From contig CADCQR010000115.1 in assembly GCA_902803685.1 (NCBI GenBank), positions 1 through 5,078 on the forward strand: DNA of 5,078 nucleotides, given 5' to 3'. The position numbers and the translations under genes were made by a program. The stretch is from an uncultured Erysipelotrichaceae bacterium (GTDB lineage: Bacteria; Bacillota_I; Bacilli_A; RF39; UBA660). The notes under the pieces are model-generated. The model was not told the origin of the DNA, did no database searches, and worked only from the letters and a program-made list of their open reading frames with translations. Below, piece by piece: positions 1 to 5,078 of the stretch (the stretch's first letter is position 1; each line of letters starts with the position of its first letter).

Positions 1-19
1 ATATTTTATTAAGAATACT

Positions 20-48
20 AGGAAGAGTAGAAATATTCTTCTTTTTTT
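20..48 (+). terminator. Intrinsic terminator of an upstream gene outside the window
   Basis: An 8-bp stem (22-29 paired with 34-41, with one G-U pair) closes a GAAA tetraloop (30-33) and is followed directly by seven T residues (42-48). The stem can be extended by the weak pairs 21-42 and 20-43. This is the classic Rho-independent arrangement. It would end transcription arriving from the left just before the lepA promoter. An alternative fold pairs 11-17 with 34-40, but the GNRA-loop form is more compact and better placed against the T tract. Confidence 0.75.
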
Positions 49-56
49 GTTATACT
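28..56 (+). promoter_or_regulatory. Sigma-A-type promoter of the lepA operon
   Basis: The -10 hexamer TATACT (51-56) matches five of six consensus bases and is preceded by an extended -10 TG (48-49). Seventeen bases upstream lies a weak -35, TAGAAA (28-33), matching four of six. Transcription would begin around 62-64, leaving a leader of about 20 bases with the ribosome binding site. The -35 lies inside the terminator hairpin and the extended -10 touches its T tract, so the two signals share DNA. Predicted from sequence only. Confidence 0.6.
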
Positions 57-67
57 TTTTAGGTGAC

Positions 68-72
68 GGAGG
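68..72 (+). promoter_or_regulatory. Ribosome binding site of lepA (decides the start)
   Basis: GGAGG lies eight bases before the ATG at 81, which is ideal spacing. The longer reading from the GTG at 63 would place this Shine-Dalgarno inside the coding region and put the start codon at or next to the predicted transcription start. The ATG at 81 is therefore chosen. Confidence 0.85.
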
Positions 73-80
73 TATCATCG

Positions 81-1883
81 ATGATTCAAGAAAATATCAG
101 AAATTTTTGTATAATAGCACATATAGATCATGGAAAAAGTACTTTGGCAGATAGAATATTAGAAAAAACAGGAGCGTTGGATAAAAGAGAACTTAAAGAA
201 CAGACTCTTGATTCTATGGATATTGAAAGAGAAAGAGGCATAACCATAAAACTTAATGCCGTTCAACTAAAATATAAATATAATAACCAAGAGTATTATC
301 TACATTTGATTGATACACCGGGGCATGTCGACTTTTCTTATGAAGTATCACGCTCACTAGCCGCTTGTGAAGGGGCTTTACTAGTGGTTGACGCTGCTCA
401 GGGTATAGAAGCTCAGACTTTAGCTAATCTTTATTTAGCATTAGATAACAATTTAAAAGTGATACCAGTAATTAATAAAATAGATTTGCCCTCAGCAAAT
501 GTAGAAAAAGTATTAGAAGAACTGGAGAATATTGGATTTGAAAAAGAAGAAGTAGTATTAACTTCAGCTAAAACAGGAATTGGAATTGAAGAATTGTTAA
601 AGAAAATTATAGAGGTAATACCAGCTCCTAAAGGCAATAAAGCTAATTCTTTACAAGCACTTATATTTGATAGCTTATTTGATGCATATCGTGGAGTTAT
701 TACAAGTATTAGAGTAGTAGAAGGTGAAGTTAAAATCGGTGACTCAATAAAAATGATGGAAACTGGTGCAGTTTATGATGTAGTAGGTTTATCAATAAAT
801 ACACCTAAAGAAGAATCAGTAGAATCATTAAAAGCTGGTGAAGTTGGTTATTTATTTGCTTCAATAAAGAGTATACAAGATGTTCATGTCGGAGATACTA
901 TAACGAATAACAATAATCCAGCGCAAGAAAAATTGCCAGGATATAAGCCGATGAAACCAATGGTATATTGTGGAATATACCCAATAGAATCAAATAAATT
1001 TGAAGATTTGCGAGAAGCTTTAGAAAAACTAAAACTTAATGATGCAGCTTTAACTTTTGAGCCAGAGACTTCAAAAGCACTAGGATTTGGTTTCAGATGT
1101 GGATTCTTAGGTTTACTACATATGGAGATAATTGAAGAAAGAATAGAAAGAGAATTTCATATTGATTTGATTGCAACCAGTCCATCTGTAGTGTATGAAG
1201 TTATATTAACAGATGGTACAAAGATATTAGTAGATAGCCCAGCTAAAATGCCTAGACGAGAAGTTGTAAAACAAACACTTGAACCTTATGTTAAATGTAG
1301 TATATTTACTCCAAGTGAATATATCGGGCCATTAATGGAACTATGTCAGGATAAAAGAGGTACTTTTGTTAATATCGATTATTTAGATACAAGTAGAGTT
1401 ACTATAAATTATGAAATACCATTGTCAGAAATAGTTTATGATTTCTTTGATAGACTAAAAAGTTGCACAAAAGGTTATGCTTCATTTGACTATGAGCTAA
1501 TCGGTTATAAAGAAAGTAATTTAGTTAAGATGGATATCTTATTAAATGGAGAGATAGTAGATGCTTTAAGTGTTATAGTACATAAGGATTTTGCTTATTC
1601 ACGGGGAAGGATAATTGTAGAAAAACTTAAAGAGATTATCCCAAGACAGTTATTTGAAGTACCTGTTCAAGCTGCTATTGGAATGCATGTTATCGCAAGG
1701 GAGACAATTAGGGCACTAAGAAAAGATGTATTAGCTAAATGTTATGGTGGAGATATAACAAGAAAAAGAAAATTATTAGAAAAACAAAAAGCCGGTAAAA
1801 AGAGGATGAAACAAATAGGAAGTGTTGAAGTACCTCAGGAGGCATTCTTATCAATTCTTTCTACAACAGGAGATAATAAATAA
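81..1883 (+). CDS. lepA: Elongation factor 4 (LepA), ribosomal back-translocase GTPase
   Basis: LepA is a translational GTPase, soluble or loosely membrane-associated, that acts on ribosomes during stress and in initiation or assembly steps. At 600 residues from the ATG at 81 it has the usual family length. The G domain is complete: G1 AHIDHGKST (13-21), G2 RGIT (52-55), G3 DTPGH (78-82, with catalytic His82), G4 NKID (132-135) and G5 SAK (162-164). Beta-barrel domain II and the EF-G-like domains follow, including the LepA-characteristic [14 protein letters not shown] (337-350). The LepA-specific C-terminal domain, rich in Lys/Arg with [17 protein letters not shown] (554-570) and [10 protein letters not shown] (580-589), separates it from EF-G and TypA. 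It heads the operon, and its TAA overlaps the hemW start by one base. An in-frame GTG at 63 would add six residues but precedes the Shine-Dalgarno. No key residue is missing. Confidence 0.98.
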   Translation: MIQENIRNFCIIAHIDHGKSTLADRILEKTGALDKRELKEQTLDSMDIERERGITIKLNAVQLKYKYNNQEYYLHLIDTPGHVDFSYEVSRSLAACEGALLVVDAAQGIEAQTLANLYLALDNNLKVIPVINKIDLPSANVEKVLEELENIGFEKEEVVLTSAKTGIGIEELLKKIIEVIPAPKGNKANSLQALIFDSLFDAYRGVITSIRVVEGEVKIGDSIKMMETGAVYDVVGLSINTPKEESVESLKAGEVGYLFASIKSIQDVHVGDTITNNNNPAQEKLPGYKPMKPMVYCGIYPIESNKFEDLREALEKLKLNDAALTFEPETSKALGFGFRCGFLGLLHMEIIEERIEREFHIDLIATSPSVVYEVILTDGTKILVDSPAKMPRREVVKQTLEPYVKCSIFTPSEYIGPLMELCQDKRGTFVNIDYLDTSRVTINYEIPLSEIVYDFFDRLKSCTKGYASFDYELIGYKESNLVKMDILLNGEIVDALSVIVHKDFAYSRGRIIVEKLKEIIPRQLFEVPVQAAIGMHVIARETIRALRKDVLAKCYGGDITRKRKLLEKQKAGKKRMKQIGSVEVPQEAFLSILSTTGDNK

Positions 1884-3004
1884 TGTCTTATGCCAAGAAA
1901 ATAGGCTGTTATATTCATATACCATTTTGTGCTAATATTTGTTCATATTGCGATTTCTGCAAGATATTATATAAAAAAGATATAGTTGATAAGTATTTAG
2001 ATGAACTTGATAAAGAAATTGTATCATCATATAATGGTGAAATAATTGATACCCTATATATAGGGGGAGGTACGCCAAGTTGTTTAAGCATAAGTCAGCT
2101 AAAAAAACTATTAAGTAATATAAGAAAAAGACTAAATTTAGCTGAAAACGCAGAGTGTACAATTGAGTGTAATTTTGAATCAATCGATTATCGTAAAATA
2201 GATATGTTAGTGAAGTATGGAATCAATAGGATAAGCTTCGGTTTGGAATCAATAAATCCAGAAAAGCTAGCTGTCATGGAGCGAAAGATAGACAAAGAAA
2301 GAGTAAAGAAAATAATTGGATATTTAAAAAGCAAAGGAATCAACAATATAAACATAGATTTAATATATGCACTACCTGGAGAGACTATAGCCATATTAAA
2401 AGAAGATTTGAATTTTGTAAAATCATTAGATATTTCACATATATCTACATATTCATTGATAATAGAAGAACATACAAAATTATATTTAAATAAGATAAAT
2501 AATATTGATCAGGATTTAGATTGTGAAATGTATGACCTCATTTGCAATGAGCTAAGTACATATGACCATTATGAAATAAGTAATTTTGCAAGAAATCAAG
2601 CTTATCGCTCTAAACATAATTTAAAGTACTGGCATAACGAGGAGTATTATGGATTTGGTTTAGGAGCCTCAGGTTATGAAGGCAATGTCAGATATGAAAA
2701 AACCAGATCAATTACCAAATATTTATTAAGTGACTATGTAAAAGATGATGGAATAGAATTTTTAAATATTAAAGATAAGATATACTATGAAATAATTATG
2801 AACCTTAGAACAAAAGATGGTATTGACTTAAATGATTTTTATAATAAATATAAAATAAAATTAAAAGAAATATATGACTATTCTGATTTAGTAAAAAAAG
2901 GATGGTTAGTACTTACTGATGATAAATTGTTCATACAGGAACATATGTGGTATATTAGTAATAGTATAATTTTGAAATTGTTAGAAAAAGAGGTAGTAAA
3001 ATAA
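1883..3004 (+). CDS. hemW: HemW, radical SAM heme chaperone (HemN-like, not coproporphyrinogen dehydrogenase)
   Basis: The 373-residue length is normal for HemW. The radical SAM core opens with IHIPFC and the CxxxCxxC cluster motif (Cys16, Cys20, Cys23), followed by DFC with an extra Cys26. Next come the SAM-binding GGGTP (61-65), RISFGLES (116-123) and NIDLIYALPGET (157-168). The HNxxYW motif at 245-250, linked to heme binding in HemW, and the YGFGLGASGY segment (256-265) favour HemW over HemN. A HemN_C-like winged-helix domain fills the end (around 295-370). Family knowledge says HemW binds heme and passes it to respiratory proteins; here that role is inferred. Divergent points are ECNF at 95-98, where EANP is usual, and Glu122, where Gln is common. 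The start overlaps the lepA stop (TAATG), with AGGAG at 1868-1872 ten bases upstream. lepA followed by hemW is a standard Firmicutes pair, as in Bacillus subtilis. Confidence 0.93.
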   Translation: MSYAKKIGCYIHIPFCANICSYCDFCKILYKKDIVDKYLDELDKEIVSSYNGEIIDTLYIGGGTPSCLSISQLKKLLSNIRKRLNLAENAECTIECNFESIDYRKIDMLVKYGINRISFGLESINPEKLAVMERKIDKERVKKIIGYLKSKGINNINIDLIYALPGETIAILKEDLNFVKSLDISHISTYSLIIEEHTKLYLNKINNIDQDLDCEMYDLICNELSTYDHYEISNFARNQAYRSKHNLKYWHNEEYYGFGLGASGYEGNVRYEKTRSITKYLLSDYVKDDGIEFLNIKDKIYYEIIMNLRTKDGIDLNDFYNKYKIKLKEIYDYSDLVKKGWLVLTDDKLFIQEHMWYISNSIILKLLEKEVVK

Positions 3005-3588
3005 TGAATTATGAAAGCATGTTCAAACAAGAGCTAGGGTGTATAGAGAATGATAGAATAAGGATTGCTTGTTTAAAAATAGTAAAACTTTTACCACAAT
3101 ATTGGTTTGAAGTGGCAGCAGCATCAACCGGCAAGTATCATCCGGAATATGCACAAGGAGATGGTGGATTATTAAGGCATTCAAAGGCGGCAATGAGAAT
3201 AGGTTATGAATTGTTAGTTGACCCAGCTATAGGTGACAAATATACAAGCGTTGAAAAAGATTTAATGCTTGTGGCTCTTCTTGTACATGATGGTTTAAAA
3301 CTAGGGATAAACAGGGAAAAATATACTAGATTTGATCATCCTATATTAATGGCGGAATTTTTAAAAGAAAAGTCCAGCGAACTAGAAGAATTAAGTGAAG
3401 AAGAAATTATCTTTATGGGTGATGTTATAAAGACTCACATGGGTCCCTGGATAACTGATTATAATGGAAATGAGGTGCTAGAAAAGCCCAAGACAAAATA
3501 TCAAAACTTTGTTCATATGTGCGATTATCTTGCATCTAGAAAGTGCATTTTAGTTCCATTTGATAACGATAATAATATCATGGAATAG
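3004..3588 (+). CDS. HD-domain metal-dependent phosphohydrolase, substrate unknown
   Basis: This 194-residue soluble protein has no signal peptide or membrane segment. It shows the ordered metal-site signature of the HD superfamily: His59 (GGLLRHS), the HD doublet His95-Asp96 (LLVHDGLKLG), His112 (FDHP), His145 (KTHMGPW) and Asp174 (HMCDYLASRK). An N-terminal STGKYHP motif (41-47) runs into GDGGLLRH, a combination I recall from a group of stand-alone bacterial, archaeal and phage HD proteins (from memory, not checked). HD enzymes hydrolyse phosphomonoesters, nucleotides or cyclic nucleotides; there is no GGDEF, RelA-type synthetase or tRNA-binding domain to narrow this down. The start overlaps the hemW stop (TAATG) with AAGAGGT nine bases upstream, so it is probably co-translated with hemW. 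In Bacillus the gene after hemW is hrcA; this protein is unrelated. The nearby tmk allows a role in nucleotide metabolism, as inference only. Confidence 0.88.
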   Translation: MNYESMFKQELGCIENDRIRIACLKIVKLLPQYWFEVAAASTGKYHPEYAQGDGGLLRHSKAAMRIGYELLVDPAIGDKYTSVEKDLMLVALLVHDGLKLGINREKYTRFDHPILMAEFLKEKSSELEELSEEEIIFMGDVIKTHMGPWITDYNGNEVLEKPKTKYQNFVHMCDYLASRKCILVPFDNDNNIME

Positions 3589-3599
3589 CAAACAAATGC

Positions 3600-3628
3600 T
3601 TGTAAAATAATGTAAAATTTGATATTAT
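3600..3628 (+). promoter_or_regulatory. Extended -10 promoter of tmk
   Basis: TTGTAA (3600-3605, four of six) is separated by 17 bases from TATTAT (3623-3628, five of six). A TG at 3620-3621 makes an extended -10. Transcription would start near 3635, giving a leader of about 45 bases before the tmk start. No T-tract hairpin lies between the HD gene and this point, so read-through from the lepA operon could add to tmk expression. Prediction only. Confidence 0.6.
3601..3618 (+). repeat. 8-bp direct repeat with 10-bp period in the tmk promoter
   Basis: TGTAAAAT occurs at 3601-3608 and again at 3611-3618. The copies start ten bases apart, about one helical turn. The first copy overlaps the predicted -35 and the second lies in the -35/-10 spacer. 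It could be an operator bound on one DNA face, or chance in AT-rich DNA. No known regulator site is recognised. Confidence 0.4.
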
Positions 3629-3666
3629 TAAATAAAGATTATTACACACACTAAGTACTATATGAT

Positions 3667-3673
3667 AGGGGTG
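3667..3673 (+). promoter_or_regulatory. Ribosome binding site of tmk (decides the start)
   Basis: AGGGGTG, continuing as GGTGAT, matches the anti-Shine-Dalgarno complement and lies six bases before the ATG at 3680. It supports that start over the in-frame ATG at 3662, which precedes the site and would add six non-conserved residues before the MASKIIVIEG start. Confidence 0.75.
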
Positions 3674-3679
3674 ATAATA

Positions 3680-4357
3680 ATGGCATCAAAGATTATTGTA
3701 ATTGAAGGAACTGACGGGACTGGAAAAGAGACTCAATCAAAGCTATTGGAGAAACGTTTAAAAGAGCTAGGCAAAAAGTGTATAAAGTTTGGATTTCCAA
3801 TGTACGAAAGTCCAACTGGAAAAATAGTTGGCGGGCCATATCTGGGAAAGCCAGAGTTTGGAGAGACGTTTTTTAGTGAAGGCGCAGTTTCTGTTGATCC
3901 ACATGTTGTTTGCTTGTATTATGCAGCCGATAGAAAATATAATATGTCAAAGATACAAGAGTATCTAGATAAAGGTTATTATGTTATTTTAGATAGATAT
4001 ACGACATCAAATTTAGCCTATCAAGGAAGTAAGATAAAAGATAAAGATGAAAGATTTAATATGTATCAATGGATTGATAAATTAGAATACTGGTTGTTGG
4101 GGTTGCCAAAACCAGATAAAACCATATTTTTACACATGCCATATAAAAATGCTGTAGAATTAAACAAAACTAGAGATAGAGAACAACTAGATGAATATGA
4201 AAAAGACTACGAACAATTGAAATTGGCTGAAGAAGCCTATATAGAATTAAGCCAATTATATAATTGGGATAGAATTGAATGTACAAAGGACGGTCATATT
4301 CGAACTGTGGAAGAAATTAATGATGATATTTTAGAATTAGTTAAGGGACTTGACTAA
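3680..4357 (+). CDS. tmk: Thymidylate kinase (dTMP kinase)
   Basis: Thymidylate kinase phosphorylates dTMP to dTDP with ATP, an essential cytosolic step to dTTP. The 225-residue protein, counted from the ATG at 3680, is near the usual length (about 205-215) or slightly longer. Visible motifs are beta-strand IIVIEG running into the P-loop GTDGTGKE (10-17), FPMY (39-42) for dTMP binding, LYYAADR (79-85), the DRYTTSN motif (105-111) and a LID segment with Arg165 and Arg167 (TRDRE). No Arg in the P-loop and Arg in the LID indicate the bacterial type II arrangement. An oddity is that the P-loop reads GKET, with Glu17 where GK[ST] is usual; Thr18 follows. Lys16 is intact and the other motifs are present, so the gene looks functional. 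Expression probably comes from its own promoter at 3600-3628, and it ends at the terminator at 4407-4433. Another deoxynucleoside monophosphate kinase of the same fold is possible but less likely. Confidence 0.92.
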   Translation: MASKIIVIEGTDGTGKETQSKLLEKRLKELGKKCIKFGFPMYESPTGKIVGGPYLGKPEFGETFFSEGAVSVDPHVVCLYYAADRKYNMSKIQEYLDKGYYVILDRYTTSNLAYQGSKIKDKDERFNMYQWIDKLEYWLLGLPKPDKTIFLHMPYKNAVELNKTRDREQLDEYEKDYEQLKLAEEAYIELSQLYNWDRIECTKDGHIRTVEEINDDILELVKGLD

Positions 4358-4406
4358 ATAAGAATTATTTCTTTCAACTGTACAATTATAAATAAGTTTA
4401 TTTTTT

Positions 4407-4433
4407 AGGATTGATTTAAATCAGTCTTTTTTT
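4407..4433 (+). terminator. Intrinsic terminator of tmk
   Basis: A 9-bp stem (4407-4415 with 4420-4428, including two G-U pairs) closes a TTAA loop. A T tract at 4427-4433 overlaps the end of the right arm. The core is the perfect palindrome TGATTTAAATCA (4412-4423). It lies about 50 bases after the tmk stop, in the right orientation to end plus-strand transcription. The stem is AT-rich, so efficiency may be moderate. Confidence 0.75.
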
Positions 4434-4482
4434 ATCTAATTTAATGATGTCTTTTTATAAATTCTTATATATTAAATATATT

Positions 4483-4515
4483 AAAAAAAATGTTAGTGCG
4501 TAAAAGCACTAACAT
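4483..4515 (-). terminator. Intrinsic terminator of the minus-strand acidic-protein gene
   Basis: Read on the minus strand, a perfect 10-bp stem (4506-4515 with 4490-4499) closes a six-base loop (4500-4505). It is followed by a run of seven to eight U residues (A run 4483-4490 on the plus strand). It starts 27 bases after the minus-strand stop codon. No T tract follows on the plus strand, so it should act only in the minus direction. Together with the plus-strand terminator it fills the convergent gap 4358-4542, in which I see nothing else. Confidence 0.88.
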
Positions 4516-4542
4516 CCTATAATTGAAATTAATAATTTTTAT

Positions 4543-5078
4543 TTATTCTTCATAGTCTGGAATGTCAAACTCGTTATCATCATCATCTATTTCCGTACCA
4601 AGTCTTGGAATTTCTTCTAATAATGGTCCAGACTTATCCACTGATTCGTATCCTATGCTATTCCTTTTCTCTTGTATATTAGTTTGATCAGCATTAATGT
4701 CAGTATAGGATATAGTAGTCGGATTATAATTCTCTTCATATACATCGTTATTAGGGTCATCATAATTTTCTTCATATGCTTTGCTATTGTCATCATATAA
4801 TTCTTTTTCGATATAATCCTCAGCATATATATAATTATTATTATTATCTGTAGTATCATCAACTGAAAGAGGTTCTATTATAGGATCTTCAAAATAAGAT
4901 TCATGTGCTGAAATATCATTACTATCAATCATATTATCACCATCGCTATCATAAGAAATTTCAATTACAGGTTCATCGCCGCCACTATAACTATCTTCAG
5001 TTGTTGTTTCAATATCTTGCATATCATCTGTTATTTCTGAACCAGTATTAATATAAGGAATTTCAATGATAGATTCAT
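4543..5078 (-). CDS. Acidic, Asn/Tyr-rich, probably disordered protein; C-terminal part, 5' end off the window
   Basis: I do not recognise this protein. The frame is open to the right edge: 177 residues are visible and the start lies beyond 5078. The ATG at 5020-5022 has no Shine-Dalgarno, and the reading upstream of it has the same composition, so it is treated as internal. From that Met (residue 1) to the end, 49 of 159 residues are Asp or Glu against six Lys/Arg. There are 14 Tyr, many Asn and no Cys or Trp, which predicts a strongly acidic, mostly unstructured chain. Visible elements are a calcium-loop-like DSDGDNMIDSND (25-36), a near repeat YEENY (83-87 and 95-99), a recurring hydrophobic-hydrophobic-Glu motif and an Asp-rich end, DDDDNEFDIPDYEE (146-159). 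No LPxTG motif or C-terminal membrane helix is present. That it is a real gene rests on the long open frame, coherent composition and a strong terminator 27 bases after its TAA. It may be the tail of a larger protein; its location in the cell is unknown. Confidence 0.75.
   Translation of the reverse strand, partial: ESIIEIPYINTGSEITDDMQDIETTTEDSYSGGDEPVIEISYDSDGDNMIDSNDISAHESYFEDPIIEPLSVDDTTDNNNNYIYAEDYIEKELYDDNSKAYEENYDDPNNDVYEENYNPTTISYTDINADQTNIQEKRNSIGYESVDKSGPLLEEIPRLGTEIDDDDNEFDIPDYEE
4720..4779 (-). repeat. 12-residue near-tandem repeat (YEENY unit) within the acidic protein
   Basis: Counting from the Met at 5022, residues 82-90 (AYEENYDDP) and 94-101 (VYEENYNP) repeat with a period of 12 residues (36 bases). 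The DNA copies differ at several bases, so this is an old or selected duplication rather than a fresh one. Only two copies are visible. Confidence 0.55.

Noticed and set aside
63..80. GTG start at 63 for a 606-residue LepA
   Set aside because: It would put the GGAGG Shine-Dalgarno within the coding region and lies at the predicted transcription start. The ATG at 81 has ideal spacing and gives the standard 600-residue length.
431..637. Minus-strand open frame of 68 codons inside lepA
   Set aside because: It is opposite strongly conserved LepA sequence and its translation has no recognisable motif; it is a shadow.
1932..2394. Two minus-strand open frames (83 and 68 codons) inside hemW
   Set aside because: Both are shadows of the radical SAM core. 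Their hydrophobic look comes from the AT-rich complement of Lys/Asn/Ile codons, and no ribosome binding site supports them.
1883..3004. Annotation as oxygen-independent coproporphyrinogen III oxidase (HemN)
   Set aside because: The cluster motif lacks the HemN CxxxCxxCxC spacing, the length is that of HemW, and the HNxxYW heme motif is present.
3606..3629. Inverted repeat AATAAT/ATTATT as a terminator of the HD gene
   Set aside because: It is a six-pair AT-only stem with a long loop and no T tract after it, and it overlaps the better-supported tmk promoter.
3661..3666. TATGAT as a -10 element close to tmk
   Set aside because: It has no credible -35 at 17 bases and is too near the Shine-Dalgarno to leave a usable leader.
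3662..3679. ATG at 3662 as the tmk start, adding six residues
   Set aside because: The Shine-Dalgarno AGGGGTG lies after this codon, and the family N-terminus begins right before the P-loop strand, matching the ATG at 3680.
4543..4569. Resemblance of the acidic protein's end (EFDIPDYEE) to the FtsZ C-terminal DIPxF peptide
   Set aside because: Only a few residues match, the following basic residues of FtsZ are missing, and an acidic linker this long would be unusual. Sequence beyond 5078 would settle it.
4653..4862. Minus-strand 69-codon frame rich in Ile and Met overlapping the acidic gene
   Set aside because: It is a shifted reading of repetitive GAT/AAT-rich DNA. The in-frame acidic protein is longer, ends just before a strong terminator and explains the region better.

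Overview
The window is AT-rich, tightly packed and organised like a low-GC Gram-positive (Firmicutes/Bacillota or a close relative). Supporting signs are strong GGAGG-type ribosome binding sites, sigma-A-like promoters with extended -10 elements, intrinsic terminators, and the adjacent lepA-hemW pair typical of Firmicutes. All eight tryptophans in the plus-strand proteins are TGG codons, no gene has an internal TGA, and all stops are TAA or TAG. The standard code therefore fits, and a Mycoplasma-type code is not needed. The exact lineage cannot be told from the sequence.

Layout, left to right. Bases 20-48 form an intrinsic terminator for a gene outside the window. It overlaps a promoter (28-56) that drives a plus-strand operon. 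The operon encodes elongation factor 4 (lepA, 81-1883), the radical SAM protein HemW (1883-3004) and an HD-domain metal-dependent phosphohydrolase of unknown substrate (3004-3588). Both internal junctions are one-base TAATG overlaps, so the three genes are probably translationally coupled. A short AT-rich gap with its own good promoter and an 8-bp direct repeat leads to thymidylate kinase (tmk, 3680-4357), which ends at an intrinsic terminator (4407-4433).

The intergenic stretch 4358-4542 separates convergent transcription units. It holds one terminator per direction and nothing else I can support. The minus strand then carries the C-terminal part of a very acidic, Asn/Tyr-rich, probably disordered protein (4543-5078), open through the right edge. 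I do not recognise it. It has one dockerin/EF-hand-like calcium loop, a recurring hydrophobic-Glu motif and a short 12-residue repeat.

Functionally, the plus-strand genes are housekeeping: translation quality control (LepA), heme trafficking or radical SAM chemistry (HemW), probable nucleotide or phosphoester hydrolysis (HD protein) and dTTP synthesis (Tmk). I saw no mobile element, CRISPR array, tRNA or rRNA. The least explained item is the acidic minus-strand protein. The HD protein sits where Bacillus has hrcA, and the Tmk has an unusual P-loop residue.
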